Shown one piece after another: positions 21,988 to 26,222 of a stretch of DNA of 26,222 nucleotides; within the stretch, counting starts at the first letter, position 1; each line of letters starts with the position of its first letter. Made by a program: the position numbers and the translations under genes. The stretch spans positions 1 through 26,222 of the forward strand of contig DESD01000017.1 of assembly GCA_002361935.1 (NCBI GenBank), in the 5' to 3' direction. The stretch is from Ruminococcaceae bacterium UBA3323. Its GTDB lineage: Bacteria > Bacillota > Clostridia > Oscillospirales > Acutalibacteraceae. Under the pieces are notes generated by a model, which did no database searches, was not told the origin of the DNA, and saw nothing but the letters and a program-made list of their open reading frames with translations.

Positions 21988-22647
21988 TTACTTATTTTTA
22001 TTACCTGATAATTTATTTTCTGTTCCGTTTATTATCCTTTTGACATTCTGTCTGTGAGCAATAATAACAATTGAGGCAAACAGAACGGCAATAAGTATTA
22101 AAACTGTATTCTGATAAAACACACCAATTAAAACAGGGTAAAGAACCGCTATAATAATTGAACCAAGGCTTATCATTTTTGAAACAGCAATTGTAATAAC
22201 AAAAATCACAAACAAGATTAAAGCAATACGCCAGTCAACAAGAATAACCATCCCTGTGCATGCTGCAACGCCTTTTCCCCCTTTAAATTTAAAATAAAGA
22301 GGAAATATATGCCCTAAAACACAGAAAAATCCGGCAAACTCTTTATACATAATCATTGTGGCGGCTGTTTCCCTGCTTTGTGCAATTTTAAAAAACATTT
22401 CAAGAGGGGCATCCAATATAATAAATGCAATCAGAATTGCTAAAGCAACCTTTAAAATATCGCCTATCATTGTTAGTACAGCAAAATGTTTGCCATAAGT
22501 ACGAAGCATATTTGTTGCACCTGCATTACCGCTTCCCGACTCTCTTATATCCTTTTTTTCCATCGTTCTTGACAATATAATGGAAAAATTAAGACTGCCT
22601 AAAAGATAAGAAATTACAGCTATGATAATATATTTAACAGCAATCAT
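21988..22647 (-). CDS. plsY: Glycerol-3-phosphate acyltransferase PlsY
   Basis: A 219-residue polytopic membrane enzyme that transfers acyl groups from acyl phosphate to glycerol 3-phosphate, the first step of phospholipid synthesis in most Firmicutes. Conserved loops are SGSGNAGATNMLR (from residue 37) and FKFKGGKGVA. A third conserved region, IIAHRQNVKRI, lies near the C-terminus. It is somewhat longer than Bacillus PlsY (about 193 residues); the extra residues sit between the second and third helices (FFKIAQSRETAATMIMYK). Its start overlaps the der stop (ATGA), so der and plsY are co-translated. Confidence 0.96.
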   Translation of the reverse strand: MIAVKYIIIAVISYLLGSLNFSIILSRTMEKKDIRESGSGNAGATNMLRTYGKHFAVLTMIGDILKVALAILIAFIILDAPLEMFFKIAQSRETAATMIMYKEFAGFFCVLGHIFPLYFKFKGGKGVAACTGMVILVDWRIALILFVIFVITIAVSKMISLGSIIIAVLYPVLIGVFYQNTVLILIAVLFASIVIIAHRQNVKRIINGTENKLSGNKNK

Positions 22648-23972
22648 TTTTTGCCTTCCCCCCTTTCCCTTATAATAAACCTTACGGGGGTTCCGTCAAG
22701 CCCAAAAACCTCTCTTATCTGATTTTCAAGATAACGCTGGTAAGAAAAATGGAACAATTCTGCATTATTAACAAAGAAAACAAATGTAGGCGGACGGGTT
22801 GAGGCCTGCGTCATGTAATAGATTTTAAGCCTTTTTCCCTTATCTGTAGGCGGCTGTACTCTTGAGGTTGCCATTGCAAGCACCTCATTCAGCTTGCCTG
22901 TTGAAATCCGCATTGAATTCTGTGAGTGAACAAAAGCAATCATTTCAAAAAGGCGGTCTATTCTCTGCCCGGTTTTTGCAGAAATAAACATAACCGGAGC
23001 GTAGCTCATAAACGAGAAATCAATTGCAAGCTTTTTACGAAATGCATTCATTGTATTGCCGTCCTTTTCAACAGCATCCCACTTATTTACAGCAACAATG
23101 CAGGCTTTTCCCTGCTCAAGTGCAATGCCGGCAACCTTAGAATCCTGCTCCGTAAAGCCTTCTGTTGCATCAATCATGATAACACATACATTTGCTCTTT
23201 CAACTGCCATTCTGGCCCTGATAATACTGAATTTTTCAATAGCATCATTAATTTTGCTTTTGCGCCTGATACCGGCAGTATCAATAAAATTAAATTTTCC
23301 GTAGCTGTTTTCAACAAAGGTATCCGTTGTATCCCTTGTTGTGCCTGCTATATCGGAAACAATTGCTCTGTTTTCGCCGCTGATTCTGTTTACAAGAGAG
23401 GATTTGCCGACATTCGGCTTGCCGATAATGGCAACATTGATGATTTCTTCGTCATCCTCTTCTATATCGGATTCAGGGAAATACTGTATTACCTCATCAA
23501 GCAAATCGCCTGTACCGTGACCGTGAACCGAGGAAACAGCAATTGGATCTCCAAGTCCGAGATTGTAAAATTCATAAAACTCCGGATCCGGTGCACCGAC
23601 TCTGTCACATTTATTAACGCAAAGAATGATTGGCTTGCCGCTTTTCTGAAGCATCGAAGCAACCTCATAGTCAGATGCAACAACACCGCAGTTTAAGTCT
23701 GTTACAAGTACAATAACGTCTGCCGTTTCTATAGCGATTTCAGCCTGTGCTCTCATCTGGCTGAGAATGACATTCGTGCTGTACGGCTCAATACCGCCTG
23801 TATCAACAAGCAAAAAATTATGATTAAGCCATTCGCAGTCGCCGTAAATTCTATCCCTTGTAACACCGGGTGTATCATCTACAATAGAAAGCCTTGTTCC
23901 TATTAACTTGTTAAATAAAGTAGATTTTCCTACATTTGGTCTGCCAACTATGGCAACAACTGGTTTACTCAT
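22644..23972 (-). CDS. der: Ribosome biogenesis GTPase Der (EngA)
   Basis: A 442-residue GTPase with two tandem G domains, needed for 50S subunit maturation. The first P-loop is GRPNVGKS (10-17), with DTGG at about 57 and NKCD at 120-123. The second P-loop is GKPNVGKS (184-191), with DTAG and NKWD. A C-terminal KH-like domain ends the protein (about 350-442, with RPPTFVFFVN). Length is normal. It lies 63 nt downstream of rpmF, separated by a modest terminator, and overlaps plsY by 4 nt. Confidence 0.98.
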   Translation of the reverse strand: MSKPVVAIVGRPNVGKSTLFNKLIGTRLSIVDDTPGVTRDRIYGDCEWLNHNFLLVDTGGIEPYSTNVILSQMRAQAEIAIETADVIVLVTDLNCGVVASDYEVASMLQKSGKPIILCVNKCDRVGAPDPEFYEFYNLGLGDPIAVSSVHGHGTGDLLDEVIQYFPESDIEEDDEEIINVAIIGKPNVGKSSLVNRISGENRAIVSDIAGTTRDTTDTFVENSYGKFNFIDTAGIRRKSKINDAIEKFSIIRARMAVERANVCVIMIDATEGFTEQDSKVAGIALEQGKACIVAVNKWDAVEKDGNTMNAFRKKLAIDFSFMSYAPVMFISAKTGQRIDRLFEMIAFVHSQNSMRISTGKLNEVLAMATSRVQPPTDKGKRLKIYYMTQASTRPPTFVFFVNNAELFHFSYQRYLENQIREVFGLDGTPVRFIIRERGEGKK

Positions 23973-23987
23973 ATATAATTACTCCCG

Positions 23988-24019
23988 ATAACAAGAAAGA
24001 CGGACAAAACTGCCCGTCT
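23988..24019 (-). terminator. Terminator after rpmF
   Basis: Minus-strand AGACGGGC (24019-24012) pairs with GTCCGTCT (24005-23998) with one G-U pair over AGTTTT, followed by a broken T run (TTCTTGTT). It is probably partial, allowing some readthrough into der. Confidence 0.7.
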
Positions 24020-24035
24020 GATAAGCTAATTACAC

Positions 24036-24221
24036 TTATGCTTCTTCCTTAGCAATAACTTCCTTGCCGTTGTAATAACCGCAGCTTGCACATACCTTGT
24101 GAGGAACTGTATAAGCTGAACAGTTAGGACACTTAACAAGTGTTGGTGCGTTTAACTTCCAAACGCTTGAGCGTCTTTTATTTCTTCTTGCTGATGAAAC
24201 TCTTCTAGCTGGTACTGCCAT
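24036..24221 (-). CDS. rpmF: 50S ribosomal protein L32
   Basis: A 61-residue L32. It begins MAVPARRVSSARRNKRRS, the usual basic start, and carries a zinc ribbon with Cys31/Cys34 (CPNC) and Cys44/Cys47 (CASC). AAGGAGG precedes the ATG. It sits 35 nt downstream of the DUF177 gene, the normal YceD-rpmF pairing, and shares its promoter. Confidence 0.98.
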   Translation of the reverse strand: MAVPARRVSSARRNKRRSSVWKLNAPTLVKCPNCSAYTVPHKVCASCGYYNGKEVIAKEEA

Positions 24222-24256
24222 TTTTATAGCCTCCTTTATTCAAAAAACTGAATGAT

Positions 24257-24757
24257 TTACTCTTCATCAAGCAATTGCAAAAGAGCTGCCATTCTTGGAT
24301 CAACATCTTTTTTGCAATCACAATTTCCTAAATTAAGATTTTTGCCGCATTTTGCACACAAGCCCTTGCAGTCATCACGACAAAGCATTTTGCTTGGTAA
24401 AAACAACTGAATTTCCTCTTCAACAAGCTCGTCTAAGTTTAAAACACCGTTTTCAACAACAATATAATCGTCAAAATCAGCATCACTTTCAACGCTCGGT
24501 ACAAGAATTTTATTCAGTTTAAAGCAATAATCTTTTTTTAAATCTTCTGCACAGCGGTCACACACACCGATAAATTCAAAGGAAACTGAAACGTCAAGAT
24601 AAACAACATCTGCCTTTTGATATACAGAGCCCTTAACTTTAACTTCCTTTTGCAATGGCTGATACGTACCGTATGAAAGATTTTGGAGATTCAATGAATA
24701 ATCAACAGAAACCGACTCATTACATCCGTTAAACAGATTTGTAAGGTCTATTTTCAT
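24257..24757 (-). CDS. DUF177 (YceD) family protein
   Basis: A 166-residue DUF177 protein. In other bacteria and in plastids the family is linked to 23S rRNA accumulation and ribosome assembly. Here it carries eight cysteines in metal-site arrangements: Cys66-X2-Cys69 (CDRC), and a C-terminal set Cys126, Cys130, Cys134, Cys137, Cys146 and Cys148 in LCRDDCKGLCAKCGKN and NCDC. It ends in the usual PRMAALLQLL. GAGGTGG precedes the ATG. It is directly followed by rpmF, the standard pairing, and preceded by a near-consensus promoter. Confidence 0.93.
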   Translation of the reverse strand: MKIDLTNLFNGCNESVSVDYSLNLQNLSYGTYQPLQKEVKVKGSVYQKADVVYLDVSVSFEFIGVCDRCAEDLKKDYCFKLNKILVPSVESDADFDDYIVVENGVLNLDELVEEEIQLFLPSKMLCRDDCKGLCAKCGKNLNLGNCDCKKDVDPRMAALLQLLDEE

Positions 24758-24784
24758 ATTGCCACCTCATCTCGCACTTTAAGT

Positions 24785-24813
24785 ATTATATATATAAGAA
24801 TTTATTTTGTCAA
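24785..24813 (-). promoter_or_regulatory. Strong promoter of DUF177-rpmF
   Basis: Minus-strand TTGACA (24813-24808) and TATAAT (24790-24785), both perfect, 17 nt apart. This is the best sigma-A promoter in the window. Confidence 0.9.
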
Positions 24814-24819
24814 TAGAAA

Positions 24820-24856
24820 ATTTAAAAAAGAACAAAGGCGTGGACAAAACCACGCC
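24820..24856 (-). terminator. Terminator after the small P-loop gene
   Basis: Minus-strand GGCGTGG (24856-24850) pairs perfectly with CCACGCC (24843-24837) over a 6-nt loop. A T-rich tract ending in TTCTTTTTT follows. Confidence 0.88.
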
Positions 24857-24872
24857 GATATATTCTTAAAAA

Positions 24873-25289
24873 CTAAGCTTCTTCGCAGTAATCAAAGATT
24901 TCAACAGGTAAATCCTCTTTATCACAGCTAATTGTGAAAATGAAATCAACATCTGTTGCTTCTGAAAGCTCTGAAAGCATTTCAAAGAAAAGCGGAAGCT
25001 TTGAATAATCTCTGCCAACAATTTTGAATGTTGCATCAATCAAAATATCCGTAACATCGTAGTTACCTGCACAGATACCAGCAAGGAAGCCATAAAAAGC
25101 CTTATGACCACTGATTCTGTATGTATCTGTTTCAAGAAGCCTTGCCCTTGATGATACATCGTAAGTGAGTTTCGGTTCTTTTTCAACGCAAACAACATTG
25201 CCGTCTGAATTCTCAACACAAGAATTTACAAGATCAATCAATTTTTTTGTTTTGCCTGCGCCTTTATTACCTATAATAAGTTTAATCAT
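24873..25289 (-). CDS. Small P-loop NTPase-like protein of unknown function
   Basis: A 138-residue protein with a clear Walker A loop, GNKGAGKTK (7-15), right after the first strand (IKLII), and a possible Walker B strand in DILIDATF. No other domain is visible, and at 138 residues it is close to a minimal P-loop fold. Several cysteines and many acidic residues occur towards the C-terminus (SCDKEDLPVEIFDYCEEA). I do not recognise a characterised family. GGAGGAAT lies before the ATG. It follows pgi by 39 nt with no terminator, so the two are likely co-transcribed, and it is followed by a strong terminator. Confidence 0.75.
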   Translation of the reverse strand: MIKLIIGNKGAGKTKKLIDLVNSCVENSDGNVVCVEKEPKLTYDVSSRARLLETDTYRISGHKAFYGFLAGICAGNYDVTDILIDATFKIVGRDYSKLPLFFEMLSELSEATDVDFIFTISCDKEDLPVEIFDYCEEA

Positions 25290-25320
25290 TTAAGATTCCT
25301 CCAAGGTTTATTTCATATTC

Positions 25321-25334
25321 ATATGATATCATAT
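25321..25334. repeat. Perfect 14-bp palindrome at the pgi stop
   Basis: ATATGATATCATAT is fully self-complementary and covers the pgi stop codon. It is AT-only apart from two G/C pairs, so chance is a real possibility; an operator for the downstream P-loop gene is another. Confidence 0.3.
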
Positions 25335-26222
25335 ACCAAGCTCTTTTTCAAGTTTTTCTTTTTCATTTTCATAACCCGGCTTACCGAGTAAAGCAAACAT
25401 ATTTTTCTTGTAGCTTTCAACACCCGGCTGGTTAAACGGGTTAACGCCAAGAATATAGCCGGAAACAGCGCAGGCCTTTTCAAAGAAATAAATCATATAT
25501 CCAAGGTCTTCGGCTGTAATACCGTTAGCTTCAAGAATAAGGTTGGCTACTCCGCCCTCAGTATGTGCAAGCAATGTGCCCTGTCTTGCCTTTTCATTAA
25601 CAAAACTCATTGTTTTGCCTGCAAGGAAATTAAGTCCGTCAATGTTTCCATCCTGCTCTGTGATTGTAAAATCATCAAGCGGCTTGTTAAACTTAAGGCA
25701 GGTTTCAAACATAAGCGGTGCACCGCTTTCCTGAATGAACTGACCAACAGAGTGGAGATCCGTTGAAAATACACAGGATACAGGATAAAGCCCTTTGCCG
25801 TCCTTACCCTCACTTTCAGCGAAAAGCTGCTTTAACCATTCATTGAACATTGTCATGCAGGGTTCATAAGAAATAAAGCATTCAAGCTTTTTGCCTTTTT
25901 CATAAAAGCAGTTACGGATTGCGGCATACTTTAAGCAGTCATTCTCTTCAATATTTTCGCTGTTAAGGCTATCCTGTGCAAATTTAGCACCATGCATAAG
26001 AGCATCAATATCAATTCCGGCAACAGCTATCGGAAGAAGACCAACAGCAGTTAAAACAGAATATCTGCCGCCAACGTCATCGGGAACAACAAATGTTTCA
26101 TATCCCTGCTCATCTGCAAGCTCCTTAAGTGTTCCTTTTGCTTTGTCAGTTGTACAGAAAATACGCTTTGCAGCCTCATCTGCCGAATATTTTTTATAAA
26201 TCAAATCACGGAATACTCTGAA
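25329..26222 (-). CDS. pgi: Glucose-6-phosphate isomerase, C-terminal part (cut by window end)
   Basis: About 297 codons of phosphoglucose isomerase, which interconverts glucose 6-phosphate and fructose 6-phosphate in glycolysis. The frame is open to the right edge of the window, so the N-terminal third (roughly 150 residues by family length) is missing. Family blocks present are DDVGGRYSVLTAVGLLP, FSTDLHSVGQF and NPFNQPGVESYKK, the last near the C-terminal catalytic lysine region. The sequence resembles the shorter bacterial form of about 450 residues. A small P-loop gene follows 39 nt downstream. Confidence 0.95.
   Translation of the reverse strand, partial: FRVFRDLIYKKYSADEAAKRIFCTTDKAKGTLKELADEQGYETFVVPDDVGGRYSVLTAVGLLPIAVAGIDIDALMHGAKFAQDSLNSENIEENDCLKYAAIRNCFYEKGKKLECFISYEPCMTMFNEWLKQLFAESEGKDGKGLYPVSCVFSTDLHSVGQFIQESGAPLMFETCLKFNKPLDDFTITEQDGNIDGLNFLAGKTMSFVNEKARQGTLLAHTEGGVANLILEANGITAEDLGYMIYFFEKACAVSGYILGVNPFNQPGVESYKKNMFALLGKPGYENEKEKLEKELGI

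Noticed and set aside
22926..23696. 256-codon open frame on the plus strand opposite der
   Set aside because: It is a shadow of der: the translation has no recognisable motifs and an unusual Cys/Asn-rich composition.
1..26222. Mobile element, prophage, CRISPR array or defence island
   Set aside because: No transposase, phage structural gene, regular short repeats or Cas genes are visible; the Xer-type gene and the DUF5131 gene stand alone among core genes.
1..26222. tRNA or rRNA genes
   Set aside because: No cloverleaf-like sequence with GTTC-type T arm and CCA end, and no rRNA signature, was found in the gaps. The GGTTCCA at 13834-13840 is the T-box motif read on the opposite strand.

Overview
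The window looks like chromosomal DNA of a low-GC Gram-positive anaerobe, most likely a spore-forming member of the Clostridia. The reasons are the A+T-rich base composition, strong AGGAGG-type ribosome binding sites, sigma-A-like promoters with TATAAT -10 boxes, a SpoIIM-family gene beside a Xer recombinase, a cysteine T-box riboswitch, zinc-binding forms of ribosomal proteins L28 and L32, and an iron-sulfur aldo/keto reductase. The exact lineage cannot be read from the sequence. Almost all of the window is core genome. I see no insertion sequence, prophage, CRISPR array, tRNA or rRNA.

Layout, left to right. 1-427 is an AT-rich non-coding stretch with palindromes and the likely promoter of a XerC/D-type recombinase (+). 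That gene runs tail to tail into, and overlaps, a minus-strand block: queA - tgt - yajC - TIGR04086 membrane protein - SpoIIM family. A divergent promoter region at 5234-5368 separates this block from the lysine/diaminopimelate operon asd-dapA-dapB (+), which ends at a clear terminator. A two-component pair (OmpR-type regulator and histidine kinase, +) follows and ends at a bidirectional terminator.

Next on the minus strand is the operon cysE-cysS-aldo/keto reductase. It is preceded by a complete cysteine T-box leader in which the specifier loop, antiterminator and terminator can all be read. Further right, still on the minus strand, is recA-recX-rimO-pgsA, whose genes overlap at their ends. 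Divergent from recA are rpmB (+), a signal-peptide-less GH20 beta-N-acetylhexosaminidase (+) and a membrane-anchored XRE regulator (+).

The right end is all minus strand: a DUF5131 protein with a radical-SAM-like CX3CX2C motif, followed by what may be a frameshifted small gene; the der-plsY-DUF3592-like operon; the DUF177 (YceD)-rpmF pair behind a near-consensus promoter; a small P-loop protein of unknown function; and pgi, cut by the window end.

Functionally the genes cover queuosine tRNA modification (tgt, queA), protein export (yajC), lysine and cell-wall precursor synthesis (asd, dapA, dapB), cysteine synthesis and charging under tRNA-Cys control (cysE, cysS), DNA repair (recA, recX), ribosome maturation (rimO, der, rpmB, rpmF, DUF177), phospholipid synthesis (pgsA, plsY) and glycolysis (pgi). 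The observations most worth following are the placement of an Fe-S aldo/keto reductase under a cysteine T-box, a Shine-Dalgarno sequence built into a terminator-like hairpin after yajC, the possible frameshifted small ORF after the DUF5131 gene, and the unassigned small P-loop protein next to pgi.
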